44,263 nt of DNA, taken from the NCBI GenBank assembly GCA_947176935.1, contig CAMWSP010000002.1, positions 1 through 44,263 on the forward strand. Reading direction: 5' to 3'. This stretch comes from an uncultured Porphyromonadaceae bacterium (GTDB lineage: Bacteria > Bacteroidota > Bacteroidia > Bacteroidales > Muribaculaceae). Under the pieces are notes generated by a model, which ran no database searches, was not told where the DNA came from, and saw nothing but the letters and a program-made list of their open reading frames with translations. The translations under genes were made by a program, and so were the position numbers. Shown one piece after another: positions 18,391 through 28,225 of this stretch (positions are counted from its first letter, which is position 1; each line of letters opens with the position of its first letter).

Positions 18391-21300
18391 ATGAAAATTA
18401 AATTTTTGGCCGCACTGCTGTCGCTGACGGCATTGTGTGCACCCGCGGCTCATTCGGCTGACTTTGTCAACCTCACGCCGCAACCCAAGGAAATGACTGT
18501 TGGCTCCGGTCAACTCGTTTTGCCTCAGGAGTTTAAAATCAATGGCTATAATCTCACCGAAGATATGGCCAATGAAATCACTAAGTTCGGCAATACTTTC
18601 TGCGCCGCCACCGGAAGCAAAATCTCGGTTGTTCTGCTCACTTCGGGCAACGGCGGCGGCAGCCGCGCCGACGAAGCGCTCTTTGCCGTAACCCTCAATT
18701 CCGCCCTCCACGAAGAAGGCTATAAGCTCAATGTAACCGCCGACGGCGTAAACATTGAAGCCGCCACACCGGCCGGTCTGTTCTATGCGTTCCAGACCGT
18801 TATGAAGATTCTGCCTCCCAACGTTATTCTCGGCAAGTATGCCGAAGGCCCCTACGCTCTGCCGGTGGTTGACATCAACGACGAACCCCGCTATCCCTGG
18901 CGCGGTCTGGAAATCGACGTTGCCCGCCATTTCTTCGACGTTGACGAAATCAAAAAGATGATTGACATCATGGCGGTTTACAAGATGAACCGCCTGCACT
19001 GGCACCTGACCGACGACCAGGGCTGGCGCATGGAAATGCCGCAGTATCCGAAGCTCACAACCGAAGTGGCCGCTGCCAAAAACGCCTACTGGTGGGACTT
19101 CGACAACCACGCAAAGTATCTGACCAACGAAATGTATGGCCCTCACTTCTATACCGTTGACCAGATGCGCGAGGTTGTGGCCTACGCCAAGGAACGCCAT
19201 ATTGAAGTGTGCCCCGAAGTTGATATGCCCGGCCACATGCAGTGCGCAATCGCCGCATATCCCGAATTTTCAACCACTCCAGAGGGCGAACACCCCGTGC
19301 GCTACTGGCCCGGCGTGTCGACCGATATTCTCGACATTTCCAATCCGGCGGTAATGAAGTTCCTCAAGGACGTTATTGACTATCTGGTCGATATCTTCCC
19401 CTACGAATATATCCACATCGGCGGCGACGAATGCCCCACAACCGCATGGGCTAACTCGGCAAACTGCCAGGCTTTTAAGCAGGAATATGGCCTCAGCTCC
19501 GACCGCGCAATCCAGAACTGGATGGTCAAGCAGCTGGCCGACTATGCCAAGAAAGACGGCAAGCGCCTGATTTGCTGGAACGAAATCATAACCACCAGCG
19601 GCGCCGACAAGCAGCTGGCCAAGGATGCCGACATTCTGATTTACGCCTGGCTCTCGGCCGGCGCGGCAAACAACCCCTCCAAGCAGGCTGCCGAACTCGG
19701 CCTGCGCTCCGTTTGGTGCTCCACCAGCCACTACTATCTCGACTATCCGCAGTGGTCGGGCTCAGACGAACCCGTTTCAATGGGCTCGACAATAACCCTC
19801 GAAACCGTGTATAACGCCCAACCTGACTACGAAGAAGCCCACAAAGACCTCTATTATGGCGTTAACTGCAATCTCTGGACAGAATATATTGCCGAGCCTA
19901 AACACTTGGAATACAACGCACTGCCCCGAATGATAGCTGTGGCTGAAACCGGTTGGACTCCCGCTGCAAAAAAGAGCTTCGCCGACTTTAAGACGCGCTT
20001 TAATGCTGATACTGAGATGCTTGACCTGGGCAACTACACCTACGGCAAGCACTACGTCGACAACGCCGCCGGCAAGTTCATGCCCGAACCCGGCAAGTAC
20101 TATCGCCTTATCACTCAGGCTGCTCACGATGCGAACCGCAAGGACCGCTGCATCGAGCTGGTTCACGACGGCTGCTCGCTCATCAGCGAAAAGCAGGCTA
20201 CCGTAGGCCGCCTCTGGACTAACATTCAGGCTCCTGCAGGTGCTGATCACTACGATTATCAATACTGGACCTTCGAGGCCGACCCCGCAGGCAGCGGCAA
20301 GTATGCCATGGTGAACCGCGCAGTTCCCGCCGGCTCCGTGAACCCCAACATGCAGGGCTCGAGCGTTAGCGCCAGCTGGAACTACGACAATTCTACCAAG
20401 AACTACAATTTTATTCTCGGCGACCACTATGGCTCCGTTGAGCTGGGCGGCGTTCTGACCATCCGTTCCGAAAAGGGTGCCGACTGGTATCTCAACTGCG
20501 CCCAGATCGGCCAGAAGCAGACCGTGAATAACTGGAGCAATCCGGTCGACGGCAACGGCGGCATGTGGCTCTTCCACCTCGAAGGCTATGTTCCCTCCGG
20601 CGAATCGGGCGTTGCCTTCACTCCGATAACCTCGGGCCTCTATACCTTCAACAGCACCATTGACCGCGGTCCGCTGGCCGTTGTTGACGGCGAACTCGAA
20701 ACCATCGGCTCCGGCCTTTGCGGTGCCACCGGCTGGCAAGTTACCGCCGGCGCCTACAATGACGTGACCAACACCCAGACCCTCACCCTGCGCAATGCGG
20801 CAACCGGCCTTTATATCGCCGGCCTGTCGTCGACCGTTCGCGAAACCACCCAGGGCATCGGCTTCACCGCCAACTTCGGCGGCAACGGCGGCTATGACGT
20901 TCTGTTCACTTCCAACGTGGCCGAAGCGGCCGCAGTTACGCTTCAGCGCGTAGCCGAGGATTCCAACGTTTACTTCCTGCTGGTTGACGGCAAGCGCCTG
21001 TTTGCCCTCGGCCCGAACTCGATTATCGAAACCAACGGCGTCAACGCCCTCGAAGGCTCGCCGCTGCAGCAGGGCGCAGGCTGGACTATCAGCCCCGTCG
21101 GAACAGCCATGAAGGTAACCGTTCTCGACGGTTCCGAGCAGGTTGGAGTATATTATTACTATTCCGCTCAGGAGAATGCCTCCCTGCCTGAGGAGGTTCC
21201 GTATGAACACTACGAATATGTGAGCCACACGACCGGCGCCGTTGAAAACGGTCACCTCAACGTTACTGTAAACGTTAAGCGAGTTTCACGCGACGCCTTT

Positions 21301-22224
21301 ATCCGCCTGGTCGACACCAAGGGCCGCACCTGGGAAGTTGTTAAAACCAGCTGCCCCGTTGGAGCAACCTTCGCCCCCGCGGCTCCCGAGCGCCCCTATC
21401 TGACTTTCGTTGAAAACGGCCCTGTAAGCACCGACACCGTAACCTTCGTTTACTCCACCGATGCCAATGCCGGCATTGCCGCACTCGGCGCCCCGGTAAC
21501 CTCGGTCAAGGCCGGCGGCATCTATGCCATCGAGGATACCCACTCGGCCCGCCATGCTTTCCGCGGCGTTGTTGGCAACCTCGTTGGCGGTGTGCGCTCT
21601 GCTGAAAACGCTTCGCCCAACTTCGTGTGGACCCTGGAGGCTAACGGCAGCAACTTCAACGTGCTCAACGAGGCCACCGGCTTCTACGTTCAGCAGCTCG
21701 AACGCTCCATTGCCGCCAAGGCTGCCGCAACGCCCCATGCCTTCCGATTCACCTATAATAACGACGGCGACTACTGGACCATCTATGACCCGTCGGTCGA
21801 CATGTGTTGGGACGGCGAAGACGGCCTGTTCCTCGTAGGCTGGTATTCTCCCGGCCACCAGATCCGCATCTACAATATCGACGCCTACACTCCGTTCTAC
21901 AGCATCAACATCGTTGAGCGCCTCGACGGCGTAGAATTCGCCTCGCGCACCATTGCCGTCAAAGCCGGCCAGAGCTATATGTTCGCGGCCGATTCGCGCC
22001 CCAACAAGTATCTGATCAACGTTACCGGCCATGAGGACCTCAACAACATATATTCACACAAGAATATCGTTGTTGACTACTCATCCGACGCCGCTATCGA
22101 CGAAGTAGCCGCCGAACCGACCTCGTCCGCTTCCGGCATTTACGACCTCAACGGCGTGCGCCTCAATAAAATAGTGCGCCCCGGCATCTATATTATCAAT
22201 GGCGTTAAAACTCTCGTGAAGTAA
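18391..22224 (+). CDS. Large GH20 beta-N-acetylhexosaminidase with C-terminal extension and T9SS-like sorting end
   Basis: GH20 motifs HWHLTDDQGWRMEMPQYPKL and YIHIGGDECPTTAW; C-term GIYDLNGVRLNKIVRPGIYIINGVKTLVK. Confidence 0.93.
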   Translation: MKIKFLAALLSLTALCAPAAHSADFVNLTPQPKEMTVGSGQLVLPQEFKINGYNLTEDMANEITKFGNTFCAATGSKISVVLLTSGNGGGSRADEALFAVTLNSALHEEGYKLNVTADGVNIEAATPAGLFYAFQTVMKILPPNVILGKYAEGPYALPVVDINDEPRYPWRGLEIDVARHFFDVDEIKKMIDIMAVYKMNRLHWHLTDDQGWRMEMPQYPKLTTEVAAAKNAYWWDFDNHAKYLTNEMYGPHFYTVDQMREVVAYAKERHIEVCPEVDMPGHMQCAIAAYPEFSTTPEGEHPVRYWPGVSTDILDISNPAVMKFLKDVIDYLVDIFPYEYIHIGGDECPTTAWANSANCQAFKQEYGLSSDRAIQNWMVKQLADYAKKDGKRLICWNEIITTSGADKQLAKDADILIYAWLSAGAANNPSKQAAELGLRSVWCSTSHYYLDYPQWSGSDEPVSMGSTITLETVYNAQPDYEEAHKDLYYGVNCNLWTEYIAEPKHLEYNALPRMIAVAETGWTPAAKKSFADFKTRFNADTEMLDLGNYTYGKHYVDNAAGKFMPEPGKYYRLITQAAHDANRKDRCIELVHDGCSLISEKQATVGRLWTNIQAPAGADHYDYQYWTFEADPAGSGKYAMVNRAVPAGSVNPNMQGSSVSASWNYDNSTKNYNFILGDHYGSVELGGVLTIRSEKGADWYLNCAQIGQKQTVNNWSNPVDGNGGMWLFHLEGYVPSGESGVAFTPITSGLYTFNSTIDRGPLAVVDGELETIGSGLCGATGWQVTAGAYNDVTNTQTLTLRNAATGLYIAGLSSTVRETTQGIGFTANFGGNGGYDVLFTSNVAEAAAVTLQRVAEDSNVYFLLVDGKRLFALGPNSIIETNGVNALEGSPLQQGAGWTISPVGTAMKVTVLDGSEQVGVYYYYSAQENASLPEEVPYEHYEYVSHTTGAVENGHLNVTVNVKRVSRDAFIRLVDTKGRTWEVVKTSCPVGATFAPAAPERPYLTFVENGPVSTDTVTFVYSTDANAGIAALGAPVTSVKAGGIYAIEDTHSARHAFRGVVGNLVGGVRSAENASPNFVWTLEANGSNFNVLNEATGFYVQQLERSIAAKAAATPHAFRFTYNNDGDYWTIYDPSVDMCWDGEDGLFLVGWYSPGHQIRIYNIDAYTPFYSINIVERLDGVEFASRTIAVKAGQSYMFAADSRPNKYLINVTGHEDLNNIYSHKNIVVDYSSDAAIDEVAAEPTSSASGIYDLNGVRLNKIVRPGIYIINGVKTLVK

Positions 22225-24479
22225 TGAAACTCCGCACCCTTCTTCTCGCCGCCGGCCTGAGCCTTTGCGCTCTGGCCGCCGGCGCTACCGACAGGTTTCT
22301 GAACTTGACCCCCGCGCCGAAAGAAATGGTTGTGGGCAACGGCGATTATCAACTCCCTAAAAAGCTGACTGTTGCCGTTAAGGACCTGCCCGAAGAGATG
22401 GCCGTTGAGGCCTCGCGCTTCGTTGAGGCCCTGAATGCCGCCACCGGCCTCAATGCCCGCACTGTTGCCAAAACCAAAGGCAATCTGACAGTAAAGGTAG
22501 ACTCTTCTATCGCCCCCGAGGGCTATCGCCTCGATGTTGACAAAAAAGGCATAACCCTCGCCGCTTCGGCTCCCGCAGGCCTCTATTTCGGCTTCCAGAC
22601 AATCAAAAAGCTGCTTCCCGCCAACGTTATGGCCGGAGTGAGCCGCCCCGGCGACTACTCGCTGCCCTACGTGGCCATCAACGACGAACCCCGCCTGGAA
22701 TATCGCGGTTTCATGCTCGACGTGAGCCGCCATTTCTTTGATGTTGACGAGCTCAAGCGCATCATTGACCTGATGAGCTACTATAAGATGAACAAGTTCC
22801 ACTGGCACCTGACCGACGACCAGGGCTGGCGCATTGAAATGCCCCAATATCCCAAGCTGCAGACCGTGGGCGCCACTGCCGACAATGTTCAGATAGTTGA
22901 CCGCCACACCAAAACCGAATATTGGCTCAACAAGCCCTACGGCCCCTTCTATTACACTCAGGACCAGCTGCGCGAAATCGTTGACTACGCCGCCAAGCAC
23001 CATATCGAGGTGATTCCCGAAGTAGACATGCCCGGCCACACCATGGCCGTCATGGCTGCCTATCCGGAGTTTTCGACCTACCCCGACGGCGAGCATAAGG
23101 TTGCAGTGACCGGCGGCATTTATGCCGATGTCCTTAACGTTGCCAATCCCGGTGCCATGCAGTTCGTGCGCGACGTTTGCGACGCACTCATCGACATTTT
23201 CCCCGCCACCACAATCCACATTGGCGGCGACGAATGCCCCGACACCAACTGGGTGCGCATTGACGGCGAAGGCAACATAATCGGCGGCAATGCCGAGTGC
23301 ATAGAGCTCTACAAGAAAATGAACATGACCCACCCGCGTCAGCTCCAGAGCCACTTCATTAAGGAGGTGAGCGACTACGTGAAGAGCAAGGGTCGCCACG
23401 TTGCTTTCTGGAACGAGGCTATCTCCGCCAAAGGCACCGACGTTGACAAAGTGCGCGAAACCGACGCCCTTATCTATTGCTGGGTCGGCGCCGATGCCGC
23501 AGTTGACCAGGCAACCGACATGGGGCTGCCCGTGGTCTACACCCCCATAGGCAAACGCGGACCCACAAAGGGCTCGTTCTACATCAACCGCTCGCAGGAC
23601 CCCAACGACCCGCCGGCCAACGGCTATAAGTGTGACGACGTAAAGACCGTTTACGCCACCATTCCCTTCACCGAGCAGGCTCTGGCCAAGCATCCCGAAC
23701 TCTGCAAGGGTGTTCAGGGTACCTTCTGGACCGAGCGCGTGGCCGACCGCGAATATCTCGAATATCTCGCCCTGCCCCGCCTGCTGGCAATCGCCGAAAT
23801 CGGCTGGACCCCCGAAGAGGGCAAAAACTGGGAGTCATTTCAAAAGCGCATGAGCGCCGACCGCGAACTCCTTGACCTCAACGACTATAAGTACTCGCCC
23901 TACCACATGGAAGGCTATGTGGCGCCGACCGGCCCCGCCGCCCAGATGGAGCTGCCCAAAAAGGGAGTATGGTACCGCGTGGTTTCCAATGCCGAGTCGC
24001 CCCGCGGCGGCCGTGTGTGGGAACTCGCCGCCGACGGAACCCTGACCACTTCGGCCCGCATTTCGCAGAAAACCGATGCCGACTACGACCGCCAGTGGTT
24101 CCGCTTCGAGGAGGCTCCCGGCTATCCCGGCCGCTACGCTATAGTGTGCAAAGCCGACTCCACCGGCTCGCTCAAGGGCGCGCCCACCGAAGAATCGCCC
24201 GCCGGCCGCTGGACCTACGAATCGGGCGTGAAGAACCCGGTGTTTACCTTCTCGAATCTCCACTACGGCAACAACACCGACGGTTCACACTGGTATGGCA
24301 TCCACTCCAACGACACCGGCAACAACCAGTTCATGAACGCAGGCATGGCCGCTCAGGGTTTTAACGTCAACATCTACAACAACCCGACCGATAGCTCACA
24401 TTCCTGCTACTGGACCCTCATAGCCGAAGGCGGCCCCGACATCGTAGTCACACCTGCCATGGCATTCCTTTGCTACTAA
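22224..24479 (+). CDS. Second GH20 beta-N-acetylhexosaminidase (tandem paralogue)
   Basis: FHWHLTDDQGWRIEMPQYPKL and TIHIGGDECPDTNW; TAATG one-base overlap with preceding gene. Confidence 0.93.
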   Translation: MKLRTLLLAAGLSLCALAAGATDRFLNLTPAPKEMVVGNGDYQLPKKLTVAVKDLPEEMAVEASRFVEALNAATGLNARTVAKTKGNLTVKVDSSIAPEGYRLDVDKKGITLAASAPAGLYFGFQTIKKLLPANVMAGVSRPGDYSLPYVAINDEPRLEYRGFMLDVSRHFFDVDELKRIIDLMSYYKMNKFHWHLTDDQGWRIEMPQYPKLQTVGATADNVQIVDRHTKTEYWLNKPYGPFYYTQDQLREIVDYAAKHHIEVIPEVDMPGHTMAVMAAYPEFSTYPDGEHKVAVTGGIYADVLNVANPGAMQFVRDVCDALIDIFPATTIHIGGDECPDTNWVRIDGEGNIIGGNAECIELYKKMNMTHPRQLQSHFIKEVSDYVKSKGRHVAFWNEAISAKGTDVDKVRETDALIYCWVGADAAVDQATDMGLPVVYTPIGKRGPTKGSFYINRSQDPNDPPANGYKCDDVKTVYATIPFTEQALAKHPELCKGVQGTFWTERVADREYLEYLALPRLLAIAEIGWTPEEGKNWESFQKRMSADRELLDLNDYKYSPYHMEGYVAPTGPAAQMELPKKGVWYRVVSNAESPRGGRVWELAADGTLTTSARISQKTDADYDRQWFRFEEAPGYPGRYAIVCKADSTGSLKGAPTEESPAGRWTYESGVKNPVFTFSNLHYGNNTDGSHWYGIHSNDTGNNQFMNAGMAAQGFNVNIYNNPTDSSHSCYWTLIAEGGPDIVVTPAMAFLCY

Positions 24480-24497
24480 CACACAGCCCCTCCCCAT

Positions 24498-24516
24498 CCC
24501 TCCCCTCAGGGGAGGG
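24498..24516. repeat. GC-rich perfect hairpin CCCTCCCC-TCA-GGGGAGGG
   Basis: 8-bp stem with 3-nt loop immediately after the second GH20 gene; no T-tract follows. Confidence 0.8.
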
Positions 24517-24525
24517 GGCTCTTAC

Positions 24526-24632
24526 TATCAACCTTATCAGCCTTATCAGCCTTATCAACCTTATCAACCTCATCAACCTTGTCAACCTTATCAACCTTAT
24601 CAACCTTATTAACCTTATTAACCTTATAACCT
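24526..24632. repeat. 9-bp minisatellite (tatcaacct)n, 11 full units plus a partial
   Basis: Units from 24526 in exact 9-nt steps with single-base variants (tatcagcct, catcaacct, tgtcaacct, tattaacct); last unit truncated. Confidence 0.95.
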
Positions 24633-24642
24633 CCCGAGGGGG

Positions 24643-24674
24643 TTTGGCGGATTCAGTTTTTTTGCGTAACTTTG
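24643..24674 (+). promoter_or_regulatory. guaA promoter: TTTG (24643-24646) and TAACTTTG (24667-24674)
   Basis: Bacteroidota -33/-7 consensus with 20-nt spacer, about 20 nt upstream of guaA ATG. Confidence 0.7.
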
Positions 24675-24693
24675 CGCCAAATAGCGTTAGTTT

Positions 24694-26220
24694 ATGCAAC
24701 AGAAAATCATTATCCTGGACTTCGGTTCGCAAACCACTCAGCTCATAGGTCGCCGCGTGCGCGAGCTGAACACTTATTGCGAAATCGTTCCGTACAATAA
24801 GTTTCCCGAAGGCGACGATTCGGTAATCGGCGTGATTTTGTCGGGTTCTCCGTTTAGTGTTTATGACGAAAAGGCGTTTAAAATCGATGTTAATGCCTTG
24901 CGTGCCAAAGGGCTGCCTATTCTGGGCATCTGCTATGGCGCCCAGCTGATGGCCTGGGAAAACGGCGGCAATGTTGAGTCGGCGCCCTCGCGCGAGTATG
25001 GCCGTGCGCGACTTGACATGGTAACCGCCTCAAATCCGCTGCTGGCTGATATCGAAAAGGGTGCGCAGGTTTGGATGAGCCATGGCGACACCATTACGCA
25101 GCTTCCGGCGGAGTTCAACATCATAGCTTCGACGGCCGAGGTGCCGGTTGCGGCCTATCAGGTCGGCAGCGAAAAGACCTGGGGCGTTCAGTTCCACCCT
25201 GAGGTTTACCATAGCGAATGCGGCATGCAGCTGCTGCGCAATTTCGTTGTTGGCGTTTGCGGCTCGAAGTGCGACTGGAGCGCCGAGTCGTTTATCGATT
25301 CGACGGTCAAGGAGTTGCGCGCTCAGCTGGGTGACGATAAGGTCGTTCTGGGCCTGAGCGGCGGCGTGGACTCCACGGTTGCCGCAGTGTTGCTCAACAA
25401 GGCCATCGGCAAGAATCTGACCTGCATATTCGTTGACCACGGCATGCTGCGCAAAAACGAGTTCTCTGACGTTATGAAGGCATACGAAGGTCTGGGACTC
25501 AACGTTATCGGCGTTGATGCGTCGGCCGAGTTCTTCAGCGAGCTGGCCGGAGTGACCGACCCCGAGCGCAAGCGCAAAATCATCGGCAAGGGCTTCATCG
25601 ACGTTTTCGACCGCGAAGCCCATAAGGTTACTGATGTCAAGTGGCTTGCCCAGGGTACCATTTATCCCGACTGCATCGAATCGCTGTCGATTACCGGCAC
25701 CGTTATCAAGAGCCACCACAACGTTGGCGGTCTGCCCGAAAAGATGAATCTGAAGCTTTGCGAGCCGCTGCGCCTGCTGTTTAAGGACGAAGTCCGCGCC
25801 GTTGGCCGCGCACTGGGCATTCCCGACCGCCTGATTAAGCGCCATCCGTTCCCGGGCCCGGGTCTGGCAGTGCGCATTCTGGGCGATATCACCCCCGAAA
25901 AGGTTGCCGTTCTTCAGGAGGCCGACAATATTTTCATCGAGGGCTTGCGCAAGTGGGACCTCTACGACAAGGTTTGGCAGGCCGGCGCCATTTTGCTGCC
26001 GGTTCAGAGCGTTGGCGTTATGGGCGACGAACGCACCTATGAACGCGCGGTTGCTCTGCGCGCCGTGACCTCGACCGACGCCATGACCGCCGACTGGGCT
26101 CATCTGCCGTATGAATTCATGGCCGAGGTGTCGAACGAAATAATCAACAAGGTTCGCGGAGTGAACCGCGTTTGCTACGACATCTCCTCCAAGCCGCCGG
26201 CAACCATTGAATGGGAATAA
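24694..26220 (+). CDS. guaA: Glutamine-hydrolysing GMP synthase
   Basis: [58 protein letters not shown]. Confidence 0.98.
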   Translation: MQQKIIILDFGSQTTQLIGRRVRELNTYCEIVPYNKFPEGDDSVIGVILSGSPFSVYDEKAFKIDVNALRAKGLPILGICYGAQLMAWENGGNVESAPSREYGRARLDMVTASNPLLADIEKGAQVWMSHGDTITQLPAEFNIIASTAEVPVAAYQVGSEKTWGVQFHPEVYHSECGMQLLRNFVVGVCGSKCDWSAESFIDSTVKELRAQLGDDKVVLGLSGGVDSTVAAVLLNKAIGKNLTCIFVDHGMLRKNEFSDVMKAYEGLGLNVIGVDASAEFFSELAGVTDPERKRKIIGKGFIDVFDREAHKVTDVKWLAQGTIYPDCIESLSITGTVIKSHHNVGGLPEKMNLKLCEPLRLLFKDEVRAVGRALGIPDRLIKRHPFPGPGLAVRILGDITPEKVAVLQEADNIFIEGLRKWDLYDKVWQAGAILLPVQSVGVMGDERTYERAVALRAVTSTDAMTADWAHLPYEFMAEVSNEIINKVRGVNRVCYDISSKPPATIEWE

Positions 26221-26268
26221 ATCGTTGAAAATAAATCTGATAACCAAAAACAATAAATTATAAAAGAT

Positions 26269-26700
26269 ATGATTAAGGGTATTCTGAGCATAGCAGGCCG
26301 CCCCGGCCTGTATAAACTGATACAGAGCGGCCGCGGCTCGCTGATTGTTGAACAGCTCCAGACCGGCAAGCGCCTGCCGGTTCAGCAGCGCGACCGCGTG
26401 ATTTCGCTGGCCGACGTTGCAATGTATACCGAAGGCGACGACGTGCCTCTGGGCCAGGTTCTCACCTCGCTGGCCGACGTTGCCGGCAGCAAGGAAGTCG
26501 ATATCAAGCAGGTTGAGACAGAAGGCCTGCGCGAATTTTTCGGCAAGGTGCTTCCCGATTATGACCGCGAGCGCGTTCATGTTTCCGACATCCGCAAGCT
26601 GCTGAGCTGGTATAACATCCTCGTGGCCTCCGGCATCACCGAGTTCCTTGATCCCGAAGAAGAGGAAAAGTCTGCTGAAAACGAGGCTCCGGCCGAATAA
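26269..26700 (+). CDS. DUF5606 domain protein
   Basis: MIKGILSIAGRPGLYKLI..., conserved small Bacteroidota protein; recalled family. Confidence 0.75.
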   Translation: MIKGILSIAGRPGLYKLIQSGRGSLIVEQLQTGKRLPVQQRDRVISLADVAMYTEGDDVPLGQVLTSLADVAGSKEVDIKQVETEGLREFFGKVLPDYDRERVHVSDIRKLLSWYNILVASGITEFLDPEEEEKSAENEAPAE

Positions 26701-26713
26701 ATCTGACAGAGCT

Positions 26714-27778
26714 ATGAAACGGTTGCTGCTAACCCTTTTCGCCGCCCTGACGCTGGCCGGCATGTCGGCCCAAGCCCCGGGAGGCAAGATGCAATATCGA
26801 GTTTATGGCGTGGCGTTCTATAATCTCGAAAACCTTTTCGATACCATCAACAACAACGGCACCTACGACAAGGAATTCTCGCCCGAGGGTGCCCGCCAGT
26901 GGAACGGCCATAAATATTGGAGCAAAATCAACAAGCTCGCCTATGCCATTTCGCAGATGACCAGCACCACCACTCCGCTGGGCCCGGCCATTATCGGCGT
27001 GAGCGAAATTGAAAACAAGTCGGTTCTCGACGACCTGGTGGCTGCCGATGCCATCCGCACATGGAATCTGCAGGTTGTTCACCATGATTCGCCCGACCGT
27101 CGCGGCGTCGACGTTGGTCTGCTCTATAATCCCCGCTTCTTCAAGTTCGAGAGCGTTACCAACCACCGGCTGCACATTCCGAGCAACGAGCATTTCCGCA
27201 CCCGCGACCAGATGTGTGTTACCGGTATGCTTGGCAACCGCCGCGTGTCGGTAATCGTGAACCACTGGCCTTCGCGCCTGGGCGGTCAGGAGCAGAGCAG
27301 CTATCTGCGCGAGGCAGCCGCCGACCTGAGCAAACACATTGCCGACTCCATCTGGGCCGTTGACCCTGACCGCGGCATCTTCGTTATGGGCGACTTGAAC
27401 GACGACCCCGACGACCGCAGTGTGGTTGAGCACCTCGGCGCCGTTAAGCACGCCAAAGACGCCGCTCCGCATGTGTTTTATAACCCGTTTTGGGCGGTTT
27501 TGCGCGACCAGGGCGTAGGCACTCTGGCCTATAAGGGCGCCTGGAACCTGTTCGACCAGATTGTTGTTTCCGGCAATCTGCTCAAGGAGAACTCCGGCCA
27601 GCTTGACCTGCAGTATTTCAAGAACGTTGTTCATAACCATGACTTCCTGATTGACACCAACGGCACCCGCAAGGGCTATCCGCTGCGCACTTTCTCGGGC
27701 GGCGCTTGGCTCGACGGCTACTCCGACCACTTCCCCACCGAGGTGTTTCTCAAACAGGCGGTCATGCCCAAACGCTGA
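26714..27778 (+). CDS. Endonuclease/exonuclease/phosphatase family protein, exported
   Basis: Signal peptide from M26714; VAFYNLENLFDT, GVSEIENKSVL, VNHWPSR, GDLNDDPDD, SDHFP motifs. Confidence 0.9.
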   Translation: MKRLLLTLFAALTLAGMSAQAPGGKMQYRVYGVAFYNLENLFDTINNNGTYDKEFSPEGARQWNGHKYWSKINKLAYAISQMTSTTTPLGPAIIGVSEIENKSVLDDLVAADAIRTWNLQVVHHDSPDRRGVDVGLLYNPRFFKFESVTNHRLHIPSNEHFRTRDQMCVTGMLGNRRVSVIVNHWPSRLGGQEQSSYLREAAADLSKHIADSIWAVDPDRGIFVMGDLNDDPDDRSVVEHLGAVKHAKDAAPHVFYNPFWAVLRDQGVGTLAYKGAWNLFDQIVVSGNLLKENSGQLDLQYFKNVVHNHDFLIDTNGTRKGYPLRTFSGGAWLDGYSDHFPTEVFLKQAVMPKR

Positions 27779-27787
27779 TTCGGTTAA

Positions 27788-28225
27788 ATGCTGAAAGTTA
27801 AAATCGTAAATAAAAGTCCGTTTGCGCTCCCGGCCTACGAAACATTCGAGGCCGCGGGCATGGACGTGCGTGCCAACCTGGCCGAACCGTTCACTCTGGA
27901 GCCCGGTGAGCGCACCCTGGTGCCCACCGGCCTGTTCATGCAGCTGCCCTCGGGCTATGAGTGTCAGGTAAGGCCGCGTTCGGGGCTGGCGCTGAAAAAG
28001 GGCATTACGGTGCTCAATACCCCCGGCACCATCGACGCCGACTATCGCGGCGAGGTTGGCATCATACTCATCAATCTATCGAAGGACCCCTTTGTTATCA
28101 ACCCCGGCGAGCGCATTGCGCAGCTCGTTGTGAAGCAATACACCCGCGTTGAGTGGGAGCAGGTTGAGCGCCTCGATCAGACGCAGCGCGGCGACGGAGC
28201 CTTCGGCCATTCCGGAACAAATTGA
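27788..28225 (+). CDS. dut: Deoxyuridine 5'-triphosphate nucleotidohydrolase
   Basis: [53 protein letters not shown] dUTPase motifs. Confidence 0.97.
   Translation: MLKVKIVNKSPFALPAYETFEAAGMDVRANLAEPFTLEPGERTLVPTGLFMQLPSGYECQVRPRSGLALKKGITVLNTPGTIDADYRGEVGIILINLSKDPFVINPGERIAQLVVKQYTRVEWEQVERLDQTQRGDGAFGHSGTN

Noticed and set aside
24526-24632. Possible coding region (INLINL... or LIRLIR... ORFs)
   Set aside because: Open frames arise only because the repeat unit is 9 bp; no start context or homology.
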